A stretch of 64,000 bases of DNA from Sulfuritalea sp. (GCA_022842325.1 JALHPU010000021.1:1-64000), one strand, 5' to 3'. Shown: positions 1-10,690, counted from the first letter of the stretch. Notes: generated by a model not told the origin, from the sequence alone. Translations and numbers: made by a program.

Positions 1-736
1 GCCGGCCGGCGGCGCGCGCCGCAGCCCCCGCCCCGGCAAGTTCCACTTCGGGCACCAGGCGCAACGGCGTGCGCGGCGCGTAATGGGCTTCGAGACTGCC
101 GGAGACGCGCGGTGCATTTTGCGTCGCACCGAATTCAGGCGTGACGCCCAGCACGGTGGCGATGGCAGCCGCATCCAGCATGCCGGGCCGCAGGATGTGC
201 GGCTCGCCGCCTGACAGATCGAGGATGGTGGATTCGATGCCGACGGCGCAGGGCCCGCCGTCGAGAATCATCGCCACCGCCGTGCCAAGCTCTTCGCGCA
301 CATGCTCGGCGGTGGTCGGGCTGACGTGGCCGAAGCGATTGGCCGAAGGGGCTGCTACGCCGCCATCGAATTCGCGCAGCAATTGCAGCGCCAGCGGGTG
401 ATGCGGCACACGCAGGCCGACCGTATCCTGGCCGCCGGTGATGGCGTCGAGCACCGCCGGGTGGCGCTTGAGGATCAGGGTCAGCGGCCCGGGCCAGAAT
501 GCGGCGGCGAGACGGTATGCCGCCTCGGGGATGTCGATCGCCCAGCGCTCCAGGTGCGAAGCATCCGGAATATGCACGATCAGCGGATGATCGGCGGGCC
601 GCCCCTTGGCGGCGAAAATCTTGGCAATTGCTTGCGGATTGGTGGCGTCGGCGCCTAGACCATACACCGTCTCGGTGGGGAAGGCGACCAGCTCACCGGC
701 GCGCAGCAGGGCCGCCGCGCGCGACACCTCATTCAT
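1..736 (-). CDS. Sua5-type threonylcarbamoyl-AMP synthase (3' end cut by window)
   Basis: Makes L-threonylcarbamoyladenylate from threonine, bicarbonate and ATP, the first step of the t6A37 modification of ANN-decoding tRNAs in the cytoplasm. The reading frame starts at ATG 736 behind a GGAGAGG-like ribosome site; an in-frame ATG at 778 is a less likely alternative. PTETVYGLG lies at residues 20-28, KGRP at 47-50 and an APSANRFG block further on, all typical of the YrdC fold. The motif HYAPRTP near the window edge is the linker seen in the long Sua5 form, so an extra C-terminal domain should continue beyond base 1. It follows purK in the same direction, 67 bases downstream. The family call is secure; the protein end is not visible. 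Confidence 0.9.
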   Translation of the reverse strand, partial: MNEVSRAAALLRAGELVAFPTETVYGLGADATNPQAIAKIFAAKGRPADHPLIVHIPDASHLERWAIDIPEAAYRLAAAFWPGPLTLILKRHPAVLDAITGGQDTVGLRVPHHPLALQLLREFDGGVAAPSANRFGHVSPTTAEHVREELGTAVAMILDGGPCAVGIESTILDLSGGEPHILRPGMLDAAAIATVLGVTPEFGATQNAPRVSGSLEAHYAPRTPLRLVPEVELAGAGAAARAAGR

Positions 737-802
737 CGCCGCCTCTCCGCCGGGCCGCCCCAAGCAGAGGCCAGCCATGACATCGGAGCGAAGCGAACCA
801 AA

Positions 803-841
803 GTCACCCCCTCCCCTGTGAAGGGGGCCGGGGGGAAGGCT
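803..841. repeat. 39-bp GC-rich interspersed repeat, copy 1
   Basis: A C-tract/G-tract element that begins on the purK stop codon and supplies the low-complexity C-terminal tail of PurK. It aligns without gaps to 15928-15966, with 32 of 39 positions identical by eye, in the same orientation. It can fold on a short CCCCT/AGGGG stem. Confidence 0.6.
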
Positions 842-1985
842 CGTCCTGAATACCGATCAGCCGCCGTGCCACCAGCGCCGACTCCTGCACCTTCCGCGCA
901 TCGCTGCCGATCACGGTGAAGTGGCCCATCTTGCGCCCCGGTCGGGCGTGGTGCTTGCCGTAGAGGTGCAGCTTGAGATTGGGCACGGCCAGCAGTTGCG
1001 CCCAGTCGGGTTCATGGCTCAGATGCGGATCGCGCAGATACCAGAGGTCGCCCAGCAGGTTCACCATCACCGCGGCCGAATGCGCGCGCGCCTCGCCCAG
1101 CGGCAGGCCGGTCAGCGCCCGCACCTGCTGCTCGAACTGGTTGCTGACGCAGGCATCGATCGTGTAATGCCCCGAGTTGTGCGGTCGCGGCGCAATTTCG
1201 TTGACCACCAGCTGACCGCGCACCACGAAAAACTCGACCGCCAGCGTGCCGACATAGCCCATTTCCTGTGCGATGCCCTCGGCGAGTTCCTGGGCATCGC
1301 CGGCCATGCATCCTGTAGTGCGCGCCGGCACGATGGATACGTCGAGGATGCCGTGGCGATGGCTGTTCTCGGTGACCGGGAAGCACTTGACCTGGCCCGC
1401 TTCATCGCGCGCCAGCACTACCGAAACCTCGTAATCGAGCGGCAGCATCTGTTCCAGCACGCAGGGCTCGTTCTTCAGTTGGCGAAATGCCAGCAGGGCT
1501 TCCTCGCGATTCGCGACTCGCACCTGGCCCTTGCCGTCGTAACCGAAGCGCGCGACCTTAAGAATTCCGGGGAACAGGCCCGCATTGGCCTGCGCGACGT
1601 CAGCCTCGCCGCGTATGTCGGCGTAGGGTGCGTGCGGAAAACCGTGCTGTTTGAGGAAGCCCTTTTCCGCGCTGCGATTCTGGCTGATGGCGACCGCCTC
1701 GGCACCCGGTCGCACCGGGAGGAATTTCGACAGGTAGGCAAGGCTGCCCGCCGGCACGTTCTCGAATTCGGTGGTCACCGCGGCACAGGATTCGGCCATC
1801 TGGTTCAGTGCGTCCTCGTCGTCGTAGGCGGCGACCAGGTGCCGGTCGGCAATGCGTCCCGCCGGACTCTGGGCATCGGGATCGAGCACGACGACGCGAT
1901 AGCCCAGCTCGTGGGCGGCAATGACGAAAAAGCGGCCCAACTGGCCGCCACCGAGCATGCCGAGCGTCGCAGGGGGCAGGATCAT
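804..1985 (-). CDS. purK: N5-carboxyaminoimidazole ribonucleotide synthase PurK
   Basis: ATP-grasp enzyme of purine synthesis that carboxylates aminoimidazole ribonucleotide to N5-CAIR, the substrate of PurE. The start is placed at ATG 1985, giving 393 residues; a TTG at 2027 would add 14 residues with no family counterpart. GGGQLG at residues 12-17 is the nucleotide-binding loop, and NEIAPRPHNSGHYT is the conserved ATP-grasp C-terminal block. The last dozen residues (DEPSPRPPSQGRG) are encoded by a GC-rich repeat and look like a captured tail. PurE, the usual neighbour, is absent here: only 151 bases separate purK from purD. The call is secure. Confidence 0.95.
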   Translation of the reverse strand: MILPPATLGMLGGGQLGRFFVIAAHELGYRVVVLDPDAQSPAGRIADRHLVAAYDDEDALNQMAESCAAVTTEFENVPAGSLAYLSKFLPVRPGAEAVAISQNRSAEKGFLKQHGFPHAPYADIRGEADVAQANAGLFPGILKVARFGYDGKGQVRVANREEALLAFRQLKNEPCVLEQMLPLDYEVSVVLARDEAGQVKCFPVTENSHRHGILDVSIVPARTTGCMAGDAQELAEGIAQEMGYVGTLAVEFFVVRGQLVVNEIAPRPHNSGHYTIDACVSNQFEQQVRALTGLPLGEARAHSAAVMVNLLGDLWYLRDPHLSHEPDWAQLLAVPNLKLHLYGKHHARPGRKMGHFTVIGSDARKVQESALVARRLIGIQDEPSPRPPSQGRG

Positions 1986-2136
1986 TGCATCAGAACTTGT
2001 GAGGAAATCGTAGCGAGCGGACCGCAACGGGGTGCGGCCGGAGCACAGCTACCGGAGCGTATGTAGTTATACGCGAGGATAGCGAGCACCGCCCAAGCCC
2101 CGATCCGGTACGCACAGTAGATTTATTCATAAGTTC

Positions 2137-3405
2137 TCAGCGCTTGATGGCGCGATAGCCGATGTCGCGGCGGCACTGCATGCCGTCGAACAGGATCGGG
2201 TCGAGCACTTCGTAGGCGCGCTTCTGCGCCGCCTTGACGTTGTCGCCCAGCGCGGTGACGCAAAGCACACGCCCGCCGGCCGTCACCACCTCGCCGTTCT
2301 TCTCGGCGGTACCGGCATGAAACACGTGGCTATCTTCGCTGCGCGGCGGCAGGCCGTGAATCACGTCGCCTTTGCGCGGGGTCTCCGGATAATTCGCGGC
2401 GGCCATGACCACGCCGAGCGCGACGCGACGGTCCCATTCGGCCTCGACCTCGTTAAGGCGGCCGTCGATGGCAGCATCGACCAGTTCAACGAAATTGCTC
2501 TTGAGCCGCATCATGATCGGCTGGGTTTCCGGATCGCCCATGCGGCAGTTGAATTCGAGCACGCGCAAGGACCCGTCGGGCTTGATCATCAGGCCGGCAT
2601 AGAGGAAGCCTGTATACACGATGCCGTCTGCGGCCATGCCGTTGATGGTCGGCATGATCACTTCGCGCATGACGCGGCCATGAATTTCGGGAGTCACTAC
2701 CGGCGCCGGCGAATACGCGCCCATGCCGCCGGTATTGGGACCCTGGTCGGCGTCCTTGAGCCGCTTGTGGTCCTGACTGGTGGCCAGCGCCAGCGCGTGG
2801 CGGCCGTCGGCCATGACGATGAAGCTGGCTTCCTCACCGTCGAGGAATTCTTCGATGACGACGCGCGCGCCGGCATCGCCGAGCTTGTTGTCGGCCAGCA
2901 TCATGTCCACGGCGGCGTGGGCTTCGGCGAGATCCATCGCCACCACCACGCCCTTGCCGGCGGCCAGGCCGTCGGCCTTGATCACGATCGGTGCGCCCTC
3001 GGTATCGATGTAGGCATGCGCTGCCTTGATGTCGGCGAAGGTGGAAAACTTTGCCGTCGGAATGTTATGCCGGGTCATGAAGCGCTTGGCGAAATCCTTG
3101 GAGCTCTCCAGCTGTGCAGCGGCTTTGGTCGGCCCGAAGATGCGCAGGTTGCGGGCGCGAAAAACGTCGACGATGCCGGCCGCCAGCGGCGCCTCGGGGC
3201 CGACCACCGTGGCATGAACTTTTTCGCGCTGCACCCAGTCGGCCAGCTCGTCGATGTCACTGAGCGGCAGGTTTTCCAGTTCCTGCTCGCGCGCCGTGCC
3301 GGCATTGCCCGGCGCGACATAGACCTTCTGCAGCCCCGGCGCCTGAGCCAGGCGCCAGGCCAAGGCGTGCTCGCGACCGCCGGAACCCACCACCAGAATT
3401 TTCAT
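2137..3405 (-). CDS. purD: Phosphoribosylamine-glycine ligase PurD
   Basis: Joins phosphoribosylamine and glycine with ATP to form GAR, the second step of purine synthesis. It is 422 residues, the normal length. GSGGREHA at residues 7-14 is the N-terminal signature; the ATP-grasp core carries [26 protein letters not shown] is the family's metal-binding block. The gene follows purH after only four bases and sits last in the dusB-fis-purH-purD operon. An ATG start at 3405 fits the family N-terminus exactly. The call is secure. Confidence 0.97.
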   Translation of the reverse strand: MKILVVGSGGREHALAWRLAQAPGLQKVYVAPGNAGTAREQELENLPLSDIDELADWVQREKVHATVVGPEAPLAAGIVDVFRARNLRIFGPTKAAAQLESSKDFAKRFMTRHNIPTAKFSTFADIKAAHAYIDTEGAPIVIKADGLAAGKGVVVAMDLAEAHAAVDMMLADNKLGDAGARVVIEEFLDGEEASFIVMADGRHALALATSQDHKRLKDADQGPNTGGMGAYSPAPVVTPEIHGRVMREVIMPTINGMAADGIVYTGFLYAGLMIKPDGSLRVLEFNCRMGDPETQPIMMRLKSNFVELVDAAIDGRLNEVEAEWDRRVALGVVMAAANYPETPRKGDVIHGLPPRSEDSHVFHAGTAEKNGEVVTAGGRVLCVTALGDNVKAAQKRAYEVLDPILFDGMQCRRDIGYRAIKR

Positions 3406-3409
3406 CGGA

Positions 3410-5008
3410 TCAATGCCGGAAATGGCGGAATCCGGTGAACACCATCGCCAGATTCTGCTCGTCGGCTGCAGCGATGACTTCGGCGTCGCGCACCGAACCG
3501 CCGGGCTGGATCACGGCCGTGGCGCCGGCCTTGGCCAGCACGTCAAGGCCGTCGCGGAAGGGGAAGAAGGCGTCCGAGGCGGCAACCGAACCAACCACGG
3601 TCAGGCCGTTGTTCTCGGCCTTGATCGCGGCGATGCGGGCGGAATCGACGCGGCTCATCTGGCCGGCGCCGACACCGACGGTCATCGCGTCCTTGCAATA
3701 CACGATGGCGTTGGACTTGACGTACTTGGCAATGCGCCAGGCGAACAGCAGGTCGCTCATCTCGGTCGCGGTCGGCGCGCGCTTGGTTACCACCTTGATC
3801 TCGGCCGCGGTGATGCGCGCTTCGTCGGCACTCTGCACCAGCAGCCCACCGCCGACACGCTTGTAATCGAGGACACCGCTGACGCGTCCCGCATTTGCCA
3901 ACATGGGTACGACCAGCACGCGCAGGTTCTGCTTGGCAGCGAATACGGCGCGCGCCTCGGCAGTGATCTCGGGCGCGATGATCACTTCGGCGAACTGGCC
4001 GGCCACGGCTTCGGCGGTGGCCTTGTCGATGGTGCCGTTGAAGGCGATGATGCCGCCGAAGGCCGAGGTCGGATCGGTCTTGAAGGCCTTGCGGTAGGCC
4101 TCTTCGACGCTGCCGGCGGTCGCCACGCCGCAGGGATTGGCATGCTTGACGATGACGCAGGCGATTTCGCCGTCGAAGGCCTTGACGCATTCCCAGGCCG
4201 CGTCGGAGTCGGCGATGTTGTTGTAGCTGAGTTCCTTGCCCTGCAGTTGCTGGTAGCTGGCGATGCTGCCGGGGACCACGAGGTTGCCCCCGGTGGTTTC
4301 GCGGTAGAAGGCGGCCTGCTGGTGCGGATTCTCGCCGTAGCGCATGGTGTCCACCTTGTCGAAGGCCAGTTGCAGCCTTTCGGGGAAGATGCCGGGCTTG
4401 TTGTTCTCGTCGAGCGAGGTCAGCCAGTTGGCGATCGCCGAGTCGTAGCGCGCGGTGTGGGTGAAGGCTTTTTTCGCCAGGGCGAAGCGCGTCTTGTAGG
4501 ACAGCGCGCCACCGGCCTTGAGTTCTTCGAGTATCGGCGCGTAATCCTCGGGATCGGTGACCACGCCGACGCCGCCCTGTTCGTTGCCATGGTTCTTGGC
4601 CGCGGCACGGACCATGGTCGGGCCGCCGATGTCGATGTTCTCGATCGCGTCGTCGAGCGTGCAGCCGGGCTTGGCCACTGTCTCGCGGAAGGGATAGAGG
4701 TTCACCACCACCAGGTCGATGGCCGGAATGCCGTGCTCGGCCATGGTCGCCAGGTGCTCAGGCAGGTCGCGGCGGCCGAGGATGCCGCCATGCACCTTGG
4801 GATGCAGGGTCTTGACGCGGCCGTCGAGCATCTCGGGAAAGCCGGTGTAGTCGGAGACGTCGGTGACGTCGAGGCCGGAATCGCGCAGCAGCTTGGCGGT
4901 GCCGCCGGTGGATAGCAGCTTGATGCCGAGCTGGGCCAGGCCGCGGGCGAAATCCACCGTGCCGCGCTTGTCGGAAACGCTGATCAGTGCCTGTGTGACT
5001 TTATTCAT
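3410..5008 (-). CDS. purH: Bifunctional AICAR transformylase / IMP cyclohydrolase PurH
   Basis: Carries out the last two steps of IMP synthesis. The 532-residue length and both domains are standard. The N-terminal cyclohydrolase domain shows SVSDK at residues 10-14 and [13 protein letters not shown]. The C-terminal transformylase domain shows KHANPCG with the catalytic Lys-His pair, and [10 protein letters not shown]. It begins 16 bases after the fis stop codon and nearly touches purD, so fis, purH and purD are probably co-transcribed. This is an ordinary, well conserved gene. Confidence 0.97.
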   Translation of the reverse strand: MNKVTQALISVSDKRGTVDFARGLAQLGIKLLSTGGTAKLLRDSGLDVTDVSDYTGFPEMLDGRVKTLHPKVHGGILGRRDLPEHLATMAEHGIPAIDLVVVNLYPFRETVAKPGCTLDDAIENIDIGGPTMVRAAAKNHGNEQGGVGVVTDPEDYAPILEELKAGGALSYKTRFALAKKAFTHTARYDSAIANWLTSLDENNKPGIFPERLQLAFDKVDTMRYGENPHQQAAFYRETTGGNLVVPGSIASYQQLQGKELSYNNIADSDAAWECVKAFDGEIACVIVKHANPCGVATAGSVEEAYRKAFKTDPTSAFGGIIAFNGTIDKATAEAVAGQFAEVIIAPEITAEARAVFAAKQNLRVLVVPMLANAGRVSGVLDYKRVGGGLLVQSADEARITAAEIKVVTKRAPTATEMSDLLFAWRIAKYVKSNAIVYCKDAMTVGVGAGQMSRVDSARIAAIKAENNGLTVVGSVAASDAFFPFRDGLDVLAKAGATAVIQPGGSVRDAEVIAAADEQNLAMVFTGFRHFRH

Positions 5009-5024
5009 GAAAACCCCGGGAAAG

Positions 5025-5255
5025 TTAAAGCAATTCGTGTTCGACCAGCATGCGGCGCAAAGTGCCGCGACTGATGCCCAGCATGTCGGCGGCGACGGTC
5101 TGATTGCCGTCGGCCTGCTTCATCACGACTTCCAGCATCGGCCGCTCGACGCATTTCAGCACCATGTCGTAGACGGCATGCGGCGCCTGGCCGTCGAGAT
5201 CGCGGAAATAGCGATTCAGGGTGCGCCGCACGCAGTCGTTGATTTCGCTGCTCAT
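5025..5255 (-). CDS. fis: DNA-binding protein Fis
   Basis: Small nucleoid-associated protein that bends DNA and modulates growth-dependent promoters. The product is 76 residues, shorter than the 98 of E. coli Fis but usual for betaproteobacteria, which lack much of the N-terminal arm. The C-terminal helix-turn-helix reads [20 protein letters not shown]. Its ATG overlaps the dusB stop codon (ATGA at 5252-5255), so translation is coupled to dusB, the arrangement also known in enterics. The purine genes follow directly. Confidence 0.95.
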   Translation of the reverse strand: MSSEINDCVRRTLNRYFRDLDGQAPHAVYDMVLKCVERPMLEVVMKQADGNQTVAADMLGISRGTLRRMLVEHELL

Positions 5256-6280
5256 GCCGCCTTCATCTCCTTCTCCTGATCGCGATCCTCGTAGCGCAGA
5301 AGTTCGTTCGCCGCGGCGTGGCCGAGGAAGAATTCGTCGGCGGCGGCGAGTTGCTCGCGCACCGTCTGCAGCTGGTTCATGGCATGGCGGAAGTTGGCCG
5401 AGCCGACCAGGCCCTTGGTGTACCAGCTGATGTGCTTCCTGGCGATGCGCACGCCGGTCTCTTCGCCATAGAAGCCGTAGAGATCGCTCAGGTGCCCGCG
5501 TAGAATGCCGTGGATTTCTTCCACGCGCGGCGGCGCCAGTTCTTCGCCGGTCGCCAGGAAATGTTCGATCTCGCGGAACAGCCAGGGCCGGCCCTGTGCC
5601 GCGCGGCCGATCATGACGCCGTCGGCGCCGGTGTAGTCGAGCACGTAGCGCGCCTTGTGCGGCGTCGAAATGTCGCCGTTGGCGATCACCGGAATTTTGA
5701 CCTGCGACTTGACCAGGGCGATCGTGTCGTATTCGGCGCAGCCCATGTACTGGTCGGCGCGCGTGCGGCCGTGGATGGCGATGGCGCGGATGCCGGATTC
5801 CTCGGCGATGCGCGCGATGCGCGGCGCGTTGCGATTCTGGCTGTTCCAGCCGGTGCGAAACTTGAGCGTCACCGGAGTATCCGGCACGGCTGCCACCACC
5901 GCTTCGAGGATTTTCGCCACCAGCGGCTCGTTCTGCATCAGCGCCGAACCCGCCATGACATTGCAGATCTTCTTGGCCGGGCAGCCCATGTTGATGTCGA
6001 TGATCTGCGCGCCGTTGTCGGCGTTGTACCTGGCGGCCTGCGCCATCATGGCCGGATCGGCGCCGGCGATCTGCACCGAGATCGGATCGACCTCGCCGGC
6101 GTGGTCGGCGCGGCGCCGGGTCTTGGCGCTGCCGTAGAGCAGGGAGTTGGAGGTGACCATTTCCGAAACCGCGAGCCCGGCGCCGAGCTGCTTGCACAGC
6201 TGGCGGAAGGGACGATCCGTAACCCCGGCCATGGGCGCGACAAACAGGTTGTTGCGCAACTGAAAGCCGAGGAATTCCAT
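5252..6280 (-). CDS. dusB: tRNA-dihydrouridine synthase DusB
   Basis: FMN-dependent enzyme that reduces specific uridines in the tRNA D-loop to dihydrouridine. Starting at ATG 6280 gives 342 residues and the family N-terminus (MEFLGFQLRNNLFVAPMAG); the frame is open for 23 more codons upstream without homology. APMAGVTD near residue 17 binds FMN, and NMGCPAKK contains the catalytic cysteine. The gene leads the operon dusB-fis-purH-purD. A plausible sigma-70 promoter lies at 6322-6349. The call is secure. Confidence 0.95.
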   Translation of the reverse strand: MEFLGFQLRNNLFVAPMAGVTDRPFRQLCKQLGAGLAVSEMVTSNSLLYGSAKTRRRADHAGEVDPISVQIAGADPAMMAQAARYNADNGAQIIDINMGCPAKKICNVMAGSALMQNEPLVAKILEAVVAAVPDTPVTLKFRTGWNSQNRNAPRIARIAEESGIRAIAIHGRTRADQYMGCAEYDTIALVKSQVKIPVIANGDISTPHKARYVLDYTGADGVMIGRAAQGRPWLFREIEHFLATGEELAPPRVEEIHGILRGHLSDLYGFYGEETGVRIARKHISWYTKGLVGSANFRHAMNQLQTVREQLAAADEFFLGHAAANELLRYEDRDQEKEMKAA

Positions 6281-6321
6281 GTCGGAGGAAGGAATGAAGA
6301 ATGCGGTCGGGGAAGGGCGCG

Positions 6322-6349
6322 ATTTTAACGCAAACGGCAACGACGGCAA
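6322..6349 (-). promoter_or_regulatory. Probable sigma-70 promoter of the dusB-fis-purHD operon
   Basis: Read on the minus strand, TTGCCG is followed after 16 bases by TAAAAT, matching -35 and -10 consensus at 4/6 and 5/6. The predicted start site is about 35 bases before the dusB ATG. Based on pattern only. Confidence 0.45.
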
Positions 6350-6377
6350 TCGAGGCTTTTTATCGGAACACCCAAAC

Positions 6378-7517
6378 TCAGGGCCAGGCGCGGGCGCCGA
6401 AAATCATCCGCCTGGCCACGAAAGCCCGCAACGGCGGCAACAAATCCAGCGCGAGCAGCCCGCCCCCGCGCAGATGCCGGAGCGGCGCGAAATCCGGGGC
6501 AAAGCCGTCGATCAGCAAATCGGTGAAGCCAATGGCGCCGCGCCGGTCCATCCGCCGGCCGCGCGCGTAGGCGGCAAGCACCTCGGGCGCACCCGGATCG
6601 GCAACGCCACCCAGGGTCTGTGCCAGTTCCCAGATGTCGCGCAGCGCGAGGTTGAACCCCTGCCCGGCGACCGGATGCAGGGTCTGCGCCGCATTGCCGA
6701 TCCAGACCTGACGCTCGCCCACCGGGTCCGGCCGGTAGCGCAGACCCAGCGGATACGCCACGCGGGCAGTGGCGGCAGTGAAACGGTGGCGCGTGCCGAA
6801 GCGCCGTTGCAGCAGGTCGAGGAAGGCCGCATCGTCGAGCGCCTTGACCTCGTCGAGGATCTCGTCGGCACAGGTCAGCACCACGGAATAGCCCGCGCCG
6901 AGCGGCAGCAGTGCCACCGGGCCCTCGTCGGTGAAGCGCTCCCAGGCGACGTTGCGATGCGGCTCGGCCACGCTGACGTGGCACAGCACCGCGTGCTGGC
7001 CGTAGTCGCGCAGGGTTCCGGCGCCGGGCTCGACCCGGCCCTCGGCGAAGGCGGTCAGGGCAAAGCCCGCCGTTACCTGCCCGCGAAGCGGCGTTCCAGG
7101 TACGCAAGGCGGAGCAGCGCCGACTCTTGCACCCTCATGGTAGGCAATTCCGGCAGCGCTCACCGCGGCGTCGAGCGCCGGTATCAGCTCGCTGGCCGGC
7201 AGCACCCAGCCCAGGGCCTTGAGGTCCATCTCGGCGGCGCGCAGGAGCGTGCGGCCAAGGCCGCCGCGCTGCGAGATGTGTATGCTTGCTATTGGCGTCG
7301 CCGACAGGCCGGACCAGACGCCGAGCCATTCGAGGATCTGCCGCGCGCCGTCGGAAAGGGCCAGCACGCGGGGATCATTGCGCACCGCCGCGCGCTCGCG
7401 CGCCTCGAAGATTTCGGTGTCGACACCATGAATTTTGAGCGCCAAAGCCAAGGCCATTCCCGCAGGGCCGCCGCCGACAATCGCGACGGACCGGCTTGTA
7501 TCAGCCGCCACGGGCAT
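6378..7517 (-). CDS. UbiH/UbiF-family FAD-dependent ubiquinone hydroxylase
   Basis: Flavin monooxygenase of the family that hydroxylates the ubiquinone ring. The FAD-binding GGGPAG is at residues 15-20, and the C-terminal block GNAAQTLHPVAGQGFNLALRD is the typical second FAD motif. The start overlaps the end of pepP by 17 bases, the classic pepP-ubiH order. At 379 residues it is slightly short for the family. About residues 129-147 (GAAPPCVPGTPLRGQ and neighbours) do not resemble the family and are encoded by a member of a dispersed repeat (7076-7136), so the gene may have gained an in-frame insert in the region between the FAD domain and the sheet. Which ring position it acts on cannot be told. 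Confidence 0.85.
   Translation of the reverse strand: MPVAADTSRSVAIVGGGPAGMALALALKIHGVDTEIFEARERAAVRNDPRVLALSDGARQILEWLGVWSGLSATPIASIHISQRGGLGRTLLRAAEMDLKALGWVLPASELIPALDAAVSAAGIAYHEGARVGAAPPCVPGTPLRGQVTAGFALTAFAEGRVEPGAGTLRDYGQHAVLCHVSVAEPHRNVAWERFTDEGPVALLPLGAGYSVVLTCADEILDEVKALDDAAFLDLLQRRFGTRHRFTAATARVAYPLGLRYRPDPVGERQVWIGNAAQTLHPVAGQGFNLALRDIWELAQTLGGVADPGAPEVLAAYARGRRMDRRGAIGFTDLLIDGFAPDFAPLRHLRGGGLLALDLLPPLRAFVARRMIFGARAWP
7076..7136 (-). repeat. Dispersed repeat copy inserted in frame in ubiH-like gene
   Basis: On the minus strand the copy begins with AGAGTCGGCGCTG, the core of a repeat found at about ten further places in this window, and continues for roughly 50 bases. It encodes a peptide with no counterpart expected in UbiH proteins. 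The outer limits are estimates. Confidence 0.5.
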
Positions 7518-8856
7518 CCCGCATCAGGGCTTCGATGTCGGCGATCTTTTTCGGCGCGGCGAGGGTGATGATTTCGCAGCCGTCGGCCGTCACCACGGCG
7601 TCGTCCTCGATGCGCACGCCGATGTTCCAGAAGGCCTCGGGCACGTCCTCCGCCGGACGGATGTAGCAGCCGGGCTCGATGGTCAGCACCATGCCCGGCG
7701 CCAGCGGCGCCCAGTGTTCGCCCTCCTTGTACTCGCCGGCATCGTGCACGTCCTTGCCCAGCCAATGGCTGGTGCGATGCATGAAGAAACGCTTGTAGCT
7801 TTCGGATTCGATCACGGCGTCGAGCGAGCCGGGTAACAGCTTCAGGTCGATCATGCCCTGGGCCAGTATCTTCAGCGCCGCCTCGTGCGGCTCGACGAAG
7901 GTGGCGCCGGGGCGCACCGCTGCAATCGCCGCGGCCTGCGCGTCGAGCACCAGATCGTAGACATCGGCCTGCGGCCCGCTGAAGCGGCCATTCACCGGAA
8001 AGCTGCGTGTGATGTCGGAGGCATAGCCGCCGAGTTCGCCGCCGGCATCGATCAGCAGCAGATCGCCGTCGCGCAGCACCTGATCGTTGCCGACGTAATG
8101 CAGCACGCAGGCATTCGGCCCGCCGGCGACGATCGAGGTATAGGCGGGAAACTCGCAGCCCAGGCGGCGAAACTCGTGCAGCAGTTCGGCTTCGACTTCG
8201 TATTCGAAGCGGCCCGGGGCGACGAAGCGCATGGCGCGAATGTGGGCGCCGGCCGAGATCGCCGCGGCACGGCGCATGGTCTCGAGTTCGGTCGCATCCT
8301 TGACCAGGCGCATGGCATCGAGCTCGGCACGCACGTCGCGGATCGCCGCCGGGGCGCGCTTGCCGCTGCGGCTTTCGGCACGCACCTTGTTCAGCGCAGC
8401 GGCGATGCGGCCATCCCAGCCGGCATCGTGGCCGATGGAAAACCACAGCGCCGGCTGATCGGCCAGCAGTTCCGCCAGCTTGGCATCCAGTTCGCCGATG
8501 GCATGGGCTGCATCGAAACCGAATACTTCGCGGGCGCCCTCCGGGCCATGGCGGAAACCGTCCCAGATTTCCCGCTCAAGGTTCTTTTCGCGACAGAACA
8601 GGATGGCTTGCGGCGCCCCGTCGCCGCGGCCGACGACGATCACCAGCACCGCTTCCGGCTCGGTGAATCCGGTCAGATACTGGAAATAGCTGTCGGCACG
8701 GTAGGGAAAGTGGCTGTCCCGATTGCGCGGCTGCTCCGGCGCCGTGGGAATCACGGCAATGCCGCCCCCGCTGCGCGTCATGCGCTCGATCAATGAAAGT
8801 CGGCGCTGATGGTACGCCGCGAAACTGTGGCCGATGGCAGGCGGTGTGGTATCCAT
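7501..8856 (-). CDS. pepP: Xaa-Pro aminopeptidase PepP
   Basis: Dinuclear manganese peptidase that removes N-terminal residues preceding proline. The product is 451 residues. The N-terminal half is the creatinase-like domain; the catalytic pita-bread half shows the metal-binding DAGGELGGYASDITR around residues 265-280, then HRTSHWLGKDVHD and a late EPGCYI and E-containing segment that complete the metal site. It lies upstream of and overlaps the ubiquinone hydroxylase gene and follows murU by 7 bases, so amgK-murU-pepP-ubiH probably form one transcription unit. The call is secure. Confidence 0.95.
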   Translation of the reverse strand: MDTTPPAIGHSFAAYHQRRLSLIERMTRSGGGIAVIPTAPEQPRNRDSHFPYRADSYFQYLTGFTEPEAVLVIVVGRGDGAPQAILFCREKNLEREIWDGFRHGPEGAREVFGFDAAHAIGELDAKLAELLADQPALWFSIGHDAGWDGRIAAALNKVRAESRSGKRAPAAIRDVRAELDAMRLVKDATELETMRRAAAISAGAHIRAMRFVAPGRFEYEVEAELLHEFRRLGCEFPAYTSIVAGGPNACVLHYVGNDQVLRDGDLLLIDAGGELGGYASDITRSFPVNGRFSGPQADVYDLVLDAQAAAIAAVRPGATFVEPHEAALKILAQGMIDLKLLPGSLDAVIESESYKRFFMHRTSHWLGKDVHDAGEYKEGEHWAPLAPGMVLTIEPGCYIRPAEDVPEAFWNIGVRIEDDAVVTADGCEIITLAAPKKIADIEALMRDARGG

Positions 8857-8863
8857 CGATTGA

Positions 8864-9652
<789 letters not shown>

Positions 9653-10690
9653 CTACTCACGACGGGTCCCGAGGCTGCCCGCGTCCATGGTGTAACCGAG
9701 CACGGTGACCTTGTCCTCGACCTTGTCGAGAATCTTGCGCAGCGGCGAGAGTTCGCTGTAGCGTTCGCAGGCCTTGCGCAGGTAGCGCGCCACCAGCGGC
9801 AGATCCTTGAGATAGCCGTCCTTGCCATCACGGTGGTAGAGCCGGGCGAAAATGCCCAGCACTTTCACATGGCGCTGCACGCCCATCCATTCGTAATCGC
9901 GGAAGAATTCGCCGAAATCGGCGGCGACCGGCAGCCCCGCCTTGCGTGCCTGCTCCCAGTAGCGGACCAGCCAGTCGAGGGCCAGGTCTTCGTCCCACTC
10001 GATATAGGCATCCTTCAGCAGCGAGACCATGTCGTAGCTGATCGGGCCATACACGGCATCCTGGAAATCGATGATGCCGGGATTGCCTGCGCCGTCGATG
10101 CGCATCAGGTTGCGCGAGTGATAGTCGCGATGGACGAAGACCTTCGGCTCCGCCAGATTCATGGCCAGGATGCGCTCGAAGACGGCCGCCAGACCCTGTC
10201 GTTCGCTGTCCGTGAGCACCAATTGATGGTGCTGCGCCAGAAACCACTCCGGAAACAGCTCGAGTTCCCGCCGCAACAGCGCCGCGTCATAGTCGGGTAG
10301 CGCGCCGGGGCGGCTGGCCTGCTGGATTTTTACCAGCGCGGCAATGGCATCGGCATAGAGCGGGGCGGCGTTGTCGGCGTCGAGCGCCTGCAGGTAGGTG
10401 CTGTCGCCGAGATCGGAAAGCAGCAGGAAGCCGCGCTCGAGATCCTGCGCCAGAACCTCCGGCACATGGGCCCCGGCGGCCTGAAACAACTGCTGCACGT
10501 GCAGCCAGGGCCGACAGTCTTCGTTCGCCGGTGGCGCGTCCATCACGATGCGGGTCGTGCCATCGTCCAGCGTGACGCGGAAGTAGCGACGGAAACTGGC
10601 ATCGGCCGAGGCCGGCGCGAGCGTGAAACTCTCTCCCGGCCACAAGGCGTCCAGCCACGTCCTGATCTGCTTCTGGCGTTCCATATGCAA
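9653..10690 (-). CDS. amgK: N-acetylmuramate/N-acetylglucosamine anomeric kinase AmgK
   Basis: Phosphorylates MurNAc and GlcNAc at the anomeric position in peptidoglycan recycling, feeding MurU. The protein is an aminoglycoside-phosphotransferase-fold kinase of about 345 residues. FVHRDYHSRNLM is the catalytic Asp/Asn loop and IIDFQDAVYGP the metal-binding Asp. An ATG at 10690 and a second at 10684 are both possible starts. It is divergent from lptD across 175 bases that contain the inverted repeat TAGAAT-N5-ATTCTA at 10758-10774, which may hold back-to-back -10 elements. Confidence 0.9.
   Translation of the reverse strand: MHMERQKQIRTWLDALWPGESFTLAPASADASFRRYFRVTLDDGTTRIVMDAPPANEDCRPWLHVQQLFQAAGAHVPEVLAQDLERGFLLLSDLGDSTYLQALDADNAAPLYADAIAALVKIQQASRPGALPDYDAALLRRELELFPEWFLAQHHQLVLTDSERQGLAAVFERILAMNLAEPKVFVHRDYHSRNLMRIDGAGNPGIIDFQDAVYGPISYDMVSLLKDAYIEWDEDLALDWLVRYWEQARKAGLPVAADFGEFFRDYEWMGVQRHVKVLGIFARLYHRDGKDGYLKDLPLVARYLRKACERYSELSPLRKILDKVEDKVTVLGYTMDAGSLGTRRE

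Noticed and set aside
1986-2136. Hidden purE between purK and purD
   Set aside because: The gap is 151 bases, too short for the roughly 160-residue PurE, and no fragment with PurE motifs is visible.
3413-4915. A 500-codon plus-strand open frame opposite purH
   Set aside because: Antisense to a full-length conserved gene; Gly/Asp/His-rich shadow with no motif.
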